The position numbers and the translations under genes are program-made. The notes beneath the pieces are model-generated. The model worked only from the letters and a program-made list of their open reading frames with translations. It had not been told where the DNA came from and ran no database searches. A DNA stretch of 6,754 nucleotides, from NCBI GenBank assembly GCA_021825025.1, contig JAKAIP010000037.1, positions 1-6,754 of the forward strand, given 5' to 3'. This document shows positions 1-5,278 of this stretch, in pieces. The first letter of the stretch is position 1, and each line of letters begins with the position of its first letter. This DNA comes from a bacterium. GTDB taxonomy: Bacteria; Patescibacteria; Paceibacteria; UBA9973; SBAW01.

Positions 1-336
1 GCATCGAAAAATGAACTGCTCCACAGTACGGCAGAACTCGCTTCGCCACAGCAGCCGCAGACGCCGCGGCGACACGTGCCAGCGACGCTACGCGCAGTAG
101 CTAAAGGACAGATAAAAGACAACACTGTAGCACCGAAAGAATCTATAAAGGACAGACGTGACGCCGTGATGTCCGTCATACGCAGTAAAGGAAGTGTCAG
201 TATTAAGGACATCTCCACACTCATCCGCGGAGTATCTGAAAAAACAATTCAACGAGAGCTTGCAGCCTTGATCGAGTCGGGGGTCGTAGCGAAACAAGGG
301 GAGCGTCGTTGGAGCACCTACTCTCTTGTTGCGTGA
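1..336 (+). CDS. Winged-helix (DeoR/HTH_11-like) protein, 3' part only
   Basis: The reading frame is open from base 1 to the TGA at 334-336, giving 111 visible codons; the true start lies upstream of the window. A GTG at 76 could be a start, but the frame stays open upstream and no Shine-Dalgarno sequence precedes it, so I treat the gene as 5'-partial. The visible part has a low-complexity segment rich in Q, P and R, a basic linker (KGQIKDNTVAPKESIKDRR), and a C-terminal winged helix: an AVMSVIRSKG helix, SIKDISTLI as helix 2, SEKTIQRELAALIESG as the recognition helix, and VVAKQGERRWSTYSLV as the wing. This pattern resembles C-termini of small putative regulators that I recall from Patescibacteria, where the N-terminal part is an unrelated helical domain. 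DNA binding is inferred from the fold; the target is unknown. The 24-bp palindrome just downstream is one possible site. Confidence 0.75.
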   Translation, partial: ASKNELLHSTAELASPQQPQTPRRHVPATLRAVAKGQIKDNTVAPKESIKDRRDAVMSVIRSKGSVSIKDISTLIRGVSEKTIQRELAALIESGVVAKQGERRWSTYSLVA

Positions 337-346
337 GGTCTTCTGT

Positions 347-391
347 AAAATCCCAAGATGTCATCTTGAGATGACATCTTGGGATTTTTTT
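347..391 (+). terminator. Intrinsic terminator built from REP-like element A
   Basis: A perfect 20-bp inverted repeat (347-366 with 369-388) has only 2 nt between its arms and is followed by seven T (385-391). It begins 10 nt after the stop codon of the winged-helix gene, so it is a good rho-independent terminator for it. The left arm contains AAGATGTCATCTT (355-367), the same 13-base palindromic core found around the transposase about 4 kb downstream. Unlike those copies, this hairpin has no internal mismatch. Confidence 0.85.
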
Positions 392-394
392 ATG

Positions 395-418
395 CATATA
401 CCTATATATAGGTATATG
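395..418. promoter_or_regulatory. 24-bp perfect AT-rich palindrome (candidate operator or UP element)
   Basis: Bases 395-406 (CATATACCTATA) are the exact reverse complement of 407-418. There is no central spacer, so it would form a poor RNA hairpin and looks more like a dimeric protein-binding site. It ends 10 bp before the -35 box of the predicted promoter, with its centre near -57 relative to the expected transcription start, which suits an activator site. Its A+T richness at roughly -46 to -69 would also suit an UP element. The cognate protein is unknown. Confidence 0.5.
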
Positions 419-428
419 TCAGAACATT

Positions 429-457
429 TTGACTACGGGCCGCGTATTTGGTACTAT
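429..457 (+). promoter_or_regulatory. Sigma70-type promoter for the S-layer-like gene
   Basis: TTGACT (429-434) and TACTAT (452-457) are separated by exactly 17 bp, each differing from consensus at one position. Transcription should start near 463-465. The promoter lies after the upstream terminator and about 395 nt before the ATG at 859. No better promoter is visible nearer the gene, so a long leader is inferred. Confidence 0.7.
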
Positions 458-470
458 GGCCTCTGTGGTA

Positions 471-771
471 GCGACTAGGAAATAAGGGAGTGAAAAGGCC
501 GGAAACGGTCTCTTTTGCTTTGGTATTTCCTGGTTGTTATCCACACACCAGAACCCGAGAACAAGCGTAAGCGCTATATACTTAGCACTAGTCCTCACGA
601 GGACACGTTTGTTCTCGGAGGGCGTACTTTGATAACTGAATAGTTCAACGAGAGTTGAACATTATCCTTGCCAACTAATCCATGGCGCACTGGTCGACAC
701 GGTGCGCTGTGGGATAGTGTAAAAATTGTGCGCAATGTTCTTGATGTGTGCGACTAAGAAAACAAGGAGTG
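471..771 (+). repeat. Imperfect 22-nt direct repeat in the leader (471-492 and 750-771)
   Basis: Bases 471-492 and 750-771 match at 18 of 22 positions without gaps. Both begin GCGACTA and end AGTG, with a purine-rich middle. A weaker third relative starts at 834 (GCGTCTAAAAT), just before the start codon. Each of the first two copies begins a stem-loop region, suggesting a duplicated RNA module. Only the two ends of the given span are the repeat. Confidence 0.4.
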
Positions 772-780
772 TCCTCACGA
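591..780 (+). repeat. Exact 10-nt repeat GTCCTCACGA in two leader hairpin tips
   Basis: GTCCTCACGA occurs at 591-600 and 771-780. In each case it forms the tip of a hairpin: GTCCT-CACG-AGGAC in the first and GTGTC-CTCAC-GACAC in the second. The flanking stems differ, so the shared string in the loop region is what is conserved. Only the two ends of the given span are the repeat. Confidence 0.55.
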
Positions 781-847
781 CACTGTTGTTGTGAAGTACT
801 CCCTGTAGTGCGAACTCAACTTGATTACTATGTGCGTCTAAAATAAT

Positions 848-859
848 TAACAATTGTTA
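848..859. promoter_or_regulatory. 12-bp palindrome abutting the S-layer-like start codon; no Shine-Dalgarno
   Basis: TAACAATTGTTA is a perfect palindrome whose last base is the A of the ATG. The 25 bases before the ATG are A/T-rich and contain no GGAG- or GAGG-like sequence. Initiation is therefore probably SD-independent, relying on an unstructured A/T-rich site, or controlled by something that binds here. The palindrome may be chance in such AT-rich DNA. Confidence 0.4.
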
Positions 860-3800
860 TGAACAAGGTAACTACAAAAGCGATGGCGAAAGTCGCGGCA
901 GTAGCGACCGGACTCGCAATGGCGACGTCAATGCTCTCACTCGCGCCTATGGCGCATGCTGCAGCGTTGACGAGCGCACAGGTCCAGTCGATCCTCTCGC
1001 TCCTCACGTCCTTCGGTGCTGATGCATCGACGATCGCAAACGTTCAGGCTTCCCTCACGGGCGGCACACCTACCACACCGACGACTCCGTCAACTGGCTC
1101 ATCATGCTCCTTCACGAAGGACATGACGGTCGGCTCAACGGGTGCAGAAGTCACTTGCCTCCAGAATGCTTTGAAGGCAAACGGCTTCATGACGGTCAAC
1201 GCAACGGGCTACTTCGGTGCCCTTACGAAGACTGCAGTTATCGCGTGGCAGAAGTCAGTCGGTGTCTCACCGGCGGCTGGCTACTTCGGTAGCATCTCAC
1301 GTGCACACTGGAGCCTCGGTAGCGGTTCAACAACCGGTACCACCGGCACTGGCGCAGGTACGGGCACAGGCCTCAAGGTCTCGCTCTCCGCAACCTCACC
1401 AAACGGTACGGTTCTCGTTGCAGGTCAGGGTGTTGGTGATCTCGGAGACTTCGTCTTCGCGAACCCAACAGCTTCTCCGATCAACGTGACGGCGCTCTCG
1501 TTCAAGCGAACGGGTGTCAGCAACGACTCTACGATGACCAATGTCTACCTCTACAACGGTATGACACGCATCACGGACTCAGCTGGCGTCAGCAACTCAG
1601 CATTCACCTTCTCTGATCCTACGGCACTCTTCACGGTTCCTGCAGGCATGACCTACACGGTCTCTGTCCGCGCAGATATCGCAACGGGTACCTCAGGTCA
1701 GCAGATCGGTGTGAGCCTTGTCTCGGCAACCAGCAACGGTACGCTCGACTCTTCAGTCAGCTTCCCGATCAACTCTGGCTACCAGGCAATCTCGAATGCA
1801 ACGCTTGCAACAGTGAACTACGCACTGAATCCAACTCCGTCGTCAGCAACAACGATCAGTCCTTCAAACGACTATCCAGTCTGGCAGGATACGGTCGCAG
1901 TTTCTGGCAACCCAGTGAAGCTCACTTCGATGAAGTTCATGAACCTCGGTTCAGCTGATTCGCAGTACATCACAAACCTCCGCCTTATGGTGGACGGTGT
2001 CCAGGTTGGCAGCGCAGTCTCATCGATGAACGCAGATCGCTCGGTCACTTTTGACTTGAGTTCAGCTCCATTCTTGATGTCGACACAGAGTCACATCGTC
2101 AAGGTTGTTGCAAACATCGGTACGGGTGCAGCATCACGCTCTATCCAGTTCTCGGTCCAGCGCAGCTCAGACGGTATGTTCACGGACAGCCAGCTTAATC
2201 AGCCGGTGACCCCAACGTACAACAACCTCGCGTTCGCGTCGGCTTCGACGGCAGTGATTACGGTCAATTCCGCAAGCTCCTCAGGAGTCTCGGTCTCCCG
2301 CAATCCTTCCTCACCTACGCAGAACATCGCTGTCGGTGCGTCATCAGTGAAGTGGGCATCCTTCGATATGCTCGCCTCGGGTGAAAACGTGAAGGTCTCT
2401 GATCTCTACGTGTACGCATCTGATTCGATCCACACAACTGGCGGACTTAACAATGGTGCGCTCAAAGTCAACGGTGTTCAGATCGGATCGACCAAGGATC
2501 TTGGATACAATTCCTCGAACACAACGGACTTCTCGCTAGGCTCGTCACTTATCCTCCCTGCAGGTCAGGTAACGACACTCGATGTGTACGCAGACGCGAT
2601 GACATCGACCTCGACAAACCTTACCAGCGGCGAAACGGTGACCGTCTCGCTTGGAGCAAGCACCAGCAATGGTCAGGGTACTTCTTCGCTCACCACGACT
2701 GGTGTGCCAAACGGTATCGCAGGTACAAACGATGTGTCGGGTAGCCCTATCACTGTTACCTCTTCAGCGCTTACCGCAACGAAGGCAACGGGTTATGGTA
2801 ACCAGACGATTATCGCAGGTACGAACAATGCCAAGATTGGCTCGTTCACTCTCGCGGCAGGTTCTACGGAAGGTGTCATGGTCAATACGATCAACATAAC
2901 CTTCACGGGTACTACAATGTCTTCAACTATCACGAACTTGACGCTTAAGGACAGCGCAACAGGTACGCAGCTCGGCTCAGTCGTCACGACTCCGTCGACC
3001 AGCAACTCTGTCTCGGTGAACCTCGACGTCCCAGCTTCGCAGACGAAGACGATCGACATCTACGCAAACATCCTTTCGGGTGCAAACGCAGGCTCGATTC
3101 AGGCATCAGTCGGTACCGGCACGACTGGCTCGGGTGATCTCACGAACATCTCGACCTCAGTCGGTACTGCTGTTGCACTGCAGACCATTAGCCTTGGTTC
3201 GGGTACGCTTACTGTCACTCGCGGTGCGGGTGATCCAGTCAGCAACAACATCCTCGCCGGTGCAAGCTCAGTGAACGTCGGTGAATTCAACTTCGCCGCA
3301 CAGAACTCAGCCTTCACGGTGAACAACCTTGCTATCCTCGTACCAAACAACGTCGCAACTTCGGTAACGAACGTGACGGTGACCTACAAGGATGTCAATG
3401 GTGCAACCAAGACGGCAACGCAGGCGCTCGCAGTCAGTTCAACGGCACCGTTCGCAACCGCAACCTTCACTGGTCTCGGTATGTACGTCCCTACGAACGA
3501 CTCGGCTAACCTCGATGTCTCTGTCGGTACGCCAACGATCGCTTCAGGTGCAACCTCAGGTGCGGCAATCAATGTCACGCTTGATACCGGTGCAACCTCA
3601 GGTGTCTTCTCGGCTACTAACGGTGCAGGTACGGTTACGACAAACCTTAATACGCCGAACGTCTCTTCAAATGGCACGTTCTACGTCCGTAAGTCGATCC
3701 CTACCTTCGCGATGATCCCTACGAACCTCACGGTTCCAGCTACCGGTTCGCCAATCTACAAGTTCAGCGTCACTGCTGATCCTGCAGGTGCAATCGAGTG

Positions 3801-4230
3801 GAGCCACATGGTCTTCAACGTCGCAACTTCGGGTTCAGGAACGAACGTCTCGAATGTCTACCTCACGGATGACAGCTCGGGTACGAGCCTGACTGATGCG
3901 TCAACCTATGCAACTTCAACTGGTGGGACATTCGTCTTCGACCTTGGTGGTAACACCACGGCCGCTAAGTACCAGCAGATTGCAGCAGGTGCAACCAAGA
4001 CTTATGACCTCTACGGCACGGTCGCTGGTTTCACCACGGGCTCGACAATCACTATCAGCCTTGCGTCTGACGGTTCCCACATTGCAAACGAAGCAGCAGC
4101 TCCGTATGCAGCGGGTAACTTCGTCTGGTCTGATCGCTCAGCATCAGCTCACACGACAGCCACGACTGACTGGACCAACGGTTACCTCCTCAAGAACTTC
4201 ACCTCAAACGCAGTTAGCTACTCGAAGTAG
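859..4230 (+). CDS. Large S-layer-like exported surface protein with N-terminal peptidoglycan-binding domain
   Basis: 1123 aa, complete. Residues 1-34 are a signal peptide (basic MNKVTTKAMAK, hydrophobic AAVATGLAMATSMLSLAP, cleavage after AHA). Residues 36-68 form a short helical segment (TSAQVQSILSLLTSFGAD). A Thr/Pro/Gly/Ser linker at 69-82 leads to a PG_binding_1-type domain at about 83-151 (VGSTGAEVTCLQNALKANGF, then GYFGALTKTAV and a second GYFG). A Thr/Gly linker (152-171) is followed by six Ig-like beta modules at roughly 172-294, 326-439, 477-604, 638-759, 784-916 and 941-1075. They recur with a pattern of an opening VSxS/VTR strand, IxAG, VxxxxF, TNVxLxx, LPAGxTxTxDVYA and a closing VSLxxxxS strand. 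The C-terminus (about 1081-1123, FVWSDRS...DWTNGYLLKN) resembles a conserved tail of Parcubacterial surface proteins as I recall them. The only two cysteines, C83 and C100, are both in the peptidoglycan-binding domain and could form a disulfide. The ATG is chosen because the signal peptide follows directly. The protein is probably an abundant envelope or S-layer component anchored to the cell wall; exact function is not shown. The narrow codon choice (ACG, GCA, GGT, CTC, AAC, ATC) fits high expression. Confidence 0.9.
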   Translation: MNKVTTKAMAKVAAVATGLAMATSMLSLAPMAHAAALTSAQVQSILSLLTSFGADASTIANVQASLTGGTPTTPTTPSTGSSCSFTKDMTVGSTGAEVTCLQNALKANGFMTVNATGYFGALTKTAVIAWQKSVGVSPAAGYFGSISRAHWSLGSGSTTGTTGTGAGTGTGLKVSLSATSPNGTVLVAGQGVGDLGDFVFANPTASPINVTALSFKRTGVSNDSTMTNVYLYNGMTRITDSAGVSNSAFTFSDPTALFTVPAGMTYTVSVRADIATGTSGQQIGVSLVSATSNGTLDSSVSFPINSGYQAISNATLATVNYALNPTPSSATTISPSNDYPVWQDTVAVSGNPVKLTSMKFMNLGSADSQYITNLRLMVDGVQVGSAVSSMNADRSVTFDLSSAPFLMSTQSHIVKVVANIGTGAASRSIQFSVQRSSDGMFTDSQLNQPVTPTYNNLAFASASTAVITVNSASSSGVSVSRNPSSPTQNIAVGASSVKWASFDMLASGENVKVSDLYVYASDSIHTTGGLNNGALKVNGVQIGSTKDLGYNSSNTTDFSLGSSLILPAGQVTTLDVYADAMTSTSTNLTSGETVTVSLGASTSNGQGTSSLTTTGVPNGIAGTNDVSGSPITVTSSALTATKATGYGNQTIIAGTNNAKIGSFTLAAGSTEGVMVNTINITFTGTTMSSTITNLTLKDSATGTQLGSVVTTPSTSNSVSVNLDVPASQTKTIDIYANILSGANAGSIQASVGTGTTGSGDLTNISTSVGTAVALQTISLGSGTLTVTRGAGDPVSNNILAGASSVNVGEFNFAAQNSAFTVNNLAILVPNNVATSVTNVTVTYKDVNGATKTATQALAVSSTAPFATATFTGLGMYVPTNDSANLDVSVGTPTIASGATSGAAINVTLDTGATSGVFSATNGAGTVTTNLNTPNVSSNGTFYVRKSIPTFAMIPTNLTVPATGSPIYKFSVTADPAGAIEWSHMVFNVATSGSGTNVSNVYLTDDSSGTSLTDASTYATSTGGTFVFDLGGNTTAAKYQQIAAGATKTYDLYGTVAGFTTGSTITISLASDGSHIANEAAAPYAAGNFVWSDRSASAHTTATTDWTNGYLLKNFTSNAVSYSK

Positions 4231-4271
4231 TCTGACTCTTGGTGACCTTCCCAAAGGACTAACCTAGATCC

Positions 4272-4304
4272 CCCAAGATGTCATCTTGAAGATGCTATCT
4301 TAGG
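4272..4304 (+). repeat. REP-like element B
   Basis: The core AAGATGTCATCTT is at 4275-4287, followed by GAAG and ATGCTATCTT. In the hairpin, 4275-4279 pairs with 4297-4301, then come G4280-T4296 (wobble), a T4281/C4295 mismatch, and 4282-4285 with 4291-4294. One C/A mismatch (4274/4302) lies near the foot. The wobble-plus-T/C mismatch recurs in C and D. It starts about 40 nt after the S-layer-like stop codon, before the two terminators. Confidence 0.7.
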
Positions 4305-4331
4305 AAATCCCAGCTAGGGAATCGGCCTAGC

Positions 4332-4367
4332 AAAGAAAGAACCCCCGCAAGGGGGTTCTTTCTTTTT
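4332..4367 (+). terminator. Intrinsic terminator 1 after the S-layer-like gene
   Basis: A perfect 15-bp stem (4332-4346 with 4351-4365) has a GCAA tetraloop (4347-4350). Five G-C pairs lie next to the loop, and T-rich sequence forms and follows the 3' arm (CTTTTT, 4362-4367). The A-rich 5' arm means it could also work on the - strand. Confidence 0.9.
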
Positions 4368-4369
4368 AC

Positions 4370-4404
4370 AAACAAAAACCACCCTCCCGGGTGGTTTTTG
4401 TTTT
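4370..4404 (+). terminator. Intrinsic terminator 2, tandem to terminator 1
   Basis: A second perfect 15-bp stem (4370-4384 with 4389-4403) has a TCCC loop and a T-run tail (4401-4404). It begins 2 nt after terminator 1. Two different strong terminators in a row suggest that read-through from a highly transcribed gene into the transposase is being blocked. Confidence 0.85.
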
Positions 4405-4406
4405 CC

Positions 4407-4453
4407 CAAATATCCTAAGATGTCATCTTAAACATGCTATCTTAGGATATTTG
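4407..4453 (+). repeat. REP-like element C
   Basis: The best-preserved copy. A perfect 15-bp outer stem (4407-4421 with 4439-4453) is followed by the G-T wobble (4422/4438), the T/C mismatch (4423/4437), a 3-bp inner stem (4424-4426 with 4434-4436), and a 7-nt loop. The core AAGATGTCATCTT is at 4417-4429. Imperfect hairpins with an internal mismatch are typical of REP sequences recognised by RAYTs. Confidence 0.8.
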
Positions 4454-4475
4454 TCCACCACCACCCTCACTCCCC

Positions 4476-4506
4476 CTAAGATGTCATCTTGGGAGTGCTA
4501 TCTTGG
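4476..4506 (+). repeat. REP-like element D, overlapping the transposase translation start
   Basis: The core AAGATGTCATCTT is at 4478-4490, and the right arm GCTATCTTGG at 4497-4506. The apical part contains GGGAG (4491-4495), a good Shine-Dalgarno sequence with 7 nt to the TTG at 4503, which itself lies in the right arm. The same wobble (4483/4499) and T/C mismatch (4484/4498) are present as in B and C. Confidence 0.75.
4491..4495 (+). promoter_or_regulatory. Shine-Dalgarno GGGAG in the loop of REP element D
   Basis: GGGAG lies 7 nt before the TTG at 4503 and 16 nt before the ATG at 4512. It occupies the four variable positions plus one of the REP layout, which read GAAG/A in B and AAAC/A in C. 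Only D therefore carries a ribosome-binding sequence. Its spacing favours the TTG as start. Confidence 0.5.
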
Positions 4507-5183
4507 TAAGTATGAAAGGTCGAGAGATCTTCGCGATCGATGAGTGGTATCACTGCTATAGTCGCGGAGTTGATAAGCGTACGGTTTTTGAAAATGAATC
4601 CGACTACGCACGTTTTAAGAATCTAATGTATCTCTGTAATAGTGTGGCACCGATACATCGAAGTGCTGTCACGAAACTGAAGGGAAGAGAAGTGTATGAG
4701 ATTGAGCGAGGTGAACCATTGGTAGCTATTGGGGCATATTGTCTCATGCCAAATCATTTTCATTTGCTATTGCGTGAAGTCCAGGAAGGAGGCATCTCAG
4801 AATTTATGCGGAAAGTTGGCATTGCGTATGCGATGTATTTCAATATTAAAAATGATCGTATTGGAAATCTCTTTGTCAAACCATTTCGAGCAAAACACGT
4901 CTCAGATGATGAGTATTTTAAGAGAGTCGCACAGTATATTCACCTTAATCCGGCCGAGCTGTTTGAATCGGGATGGAAGGAGGGACGTATTGGTGATTTG
5001 AAAATGCTCACGGAGAGTATTCGCGAATTCAAACATTCAAGTCTGCCAGAGTATCTTGCGCCTGGTCGGCCCGAAGCGGCAATTCTTGATGCTGAAGCAT
5101 ACAATCTCATTGGTTCCGACATGCCACCTCTTGAGGAAATTCTCTTTGAATCACTTATGTATTATCACGATCTCCCAAGATAG
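4503..5183 (+). CDS. REP-associated tyrosine transposase (RAYT, Y1/HUH family)
   Basis: 226 aa from TTG 4503, or 223 aa from ATG 4512. The TTG has GGGAG seven bases upstream. The ATG gives a start that better matches the family N-terminus (MKGREIFAIDEWYHCYSRGVD) but has no SD at a normal distance. The choice is open. The family nicks and rejoins single-stranded DNA at REP hairpins. Numbered from the TTG, the HUH motif is H85-F86-H87 in MPNHFHLLL, and the likely catalytic tyrosine is Y145 in QYIHLNPAE, the position matching Y115 of E. coli TnpA-REP. Other family features are YSRGVDKRTVF (19-29), GNLFVKPFRAKHV (121-133) and HSSLPEYL (178-185). All key residues are present, so it may be active. 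The gene is visibly richer in A+T than the S-layer-like gene, consistent with separate ancestry. The stop TAG (5181-5183) falls inside hairpin E. No promoter is apparent, and two terminators lie upstream, so expression is probably low. Confidence 0.92.
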   Translation: MVSMKGREIFAIDEWYHCYSRGVDKRTVFENESDYARFKNLMYLCNSVAPIHRSAVTKLKGREVYEIERGEPLVAIGAYCLMPNHFHLLLREVQEGGISEFMRKVGIAYAMYFNIKNDRIGNLFVKPFRAKHVSDDEYFKRVAQYIHLNPAELFESGWKEGRIGDLKMLTESIREFKHSSLPEYLAPGRPEAAILDAEAYNLIGSDMPPLEEILFESLMYYHDLPR

Positions 5184-5221
5184 CTACTTTAAGATGACAT
5201 CTTGAAATAGCTATCTTAGGA
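5173..5221 (-). repeat. REP-like element E (inverted copy) at the transposase 3' end
   Basis: 5173-5186 pairs with 5208-5221 with one C/A mismatch (5176/5218). The core, read on the - strand as AAGATGTCATCTT, is at 5191-5203. On the - strand it continues AAAG, TAGCTATCTT, matching the layout of B to D. The left foot CCAAGATAGC (5175-5184) is the exact reverse complement of the right foot of D (4497-4506). It contains the transposase stop codon. TTTT follows the hairpin (5222-5225), so it could also act as a terminator. Confidence 0.75.
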
Positions 5222-5278
5222 TTTTCGAACTGGGGATAACGGAATTGACTCTTCACAACCGGGCTACCATAGGTAGCA

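Larger units (their letters stand above)
464..858 (+). ncRNA. Long structured 5' leader of the S-layer-like gene (candidate cis-regulatory or novel RNA)
   Basis: No credible ORF is seen here, but stem-loops are dense. (1) 475-484 pairs with 524-533 (10 bp), enclosing 497-501/506-510 capped by a GAAA tetraloop at 502-505. (2) 555-567 pairs with 606-618 (13 bp, one G-U), enclosing small hairpins 568-571/581-584 and 591-596/599-604, a possible three-way junction. (3) 643-649 pairs with 654-660 (7 bp perfect) with a GAGA loop. (4) 685-692 pairs with 700-707, extendable outwards to about 678/715. (5) 725-728/733-736 is a 4-bp stem with a UGCG (UNCG-class) loop. (6) 768-773 pairs with 779-784, extended by 761-765/786-790. 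I could not match it to tmRNA, RNase P, SRP RNA, 6S RNA or a known riboswitch. It may stabilise the mRNA, control translation, or be a separate small RNA. That it is transcribed is inferred from the promoter. Confidence 0.5.
4275..5221 (+). mobile_element. REP/RAYT unit: three direct REP-like hairpins, Y1 transposase, inverted REP-like hairpin
   Basis: Elements B, C and D share a 27-base layout: AAGATGTCATCTT, four variable bases, then (A/G)TGCTATCTT. They lie before the transposase in + orientation. Element E lies at its 3' end with the same layout read on the - strand. Inverted REP pairs around a REP-associated tyrosine transposase are the known arrangement for bacterial RAYTs. The outer limits given are the outermost element bases I can recognise. 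No target-site duplication is visible, as expected for REP/RAYT systems. Confidence 0.7.

Noticed and set aside
821..849. Second promoter close to the S-layer-like start (TTGATT 821, TAATTA 844)
   Set aside because: Spacing is 17 bp but both boxes are weak in AT-rich DNA, and the start site would be almost at the ATG. The promoter at 429-457 is much stronger.
662..853. Minus-strand 63-codon open frame in the leader
   Set aside because: It overlaps several strong hairpins, has no ribosome-binding site, and its translation shows no recognisable domain; it is best explained by chance.
464..858. Known RNA gene (tmRNA, RNase P RNA, SRP RNA, 6S RNA, tRNA, riboswitch)
   Set aside because: None of the conserved cores or terminal pairings I know for these families could be found; the region is reported only as an unassigned structured leader.
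2793..3677. Several 80-107-codon frames on both strands inside the S-layer-like gene (also 1104-1489 and 3896-4267)
   Set aside because: They arise from the biased, repetitive codons of the long gene. Their translations are low-complexity Arg/Ser/Gln or Val/Pro strings without initiation signals.
4275..4506. Spaced repeats B, C and D as a CRISPR array
   Set aside because: Spacing is irregular, the intervals contain terminators, the repeats are imperfect hairpins, and no cas gene is present; REP/RAYT explains them.
5245..5270. Promoter for the LCAT-like gene (TTGACT 5245-5250 with TACCAT 5265-5270)
   Set aside because: The spacing is only 14 bp, and at 17 bp the -10 would be CATAGG, a poor match. 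A promoter may be here but is not supported.
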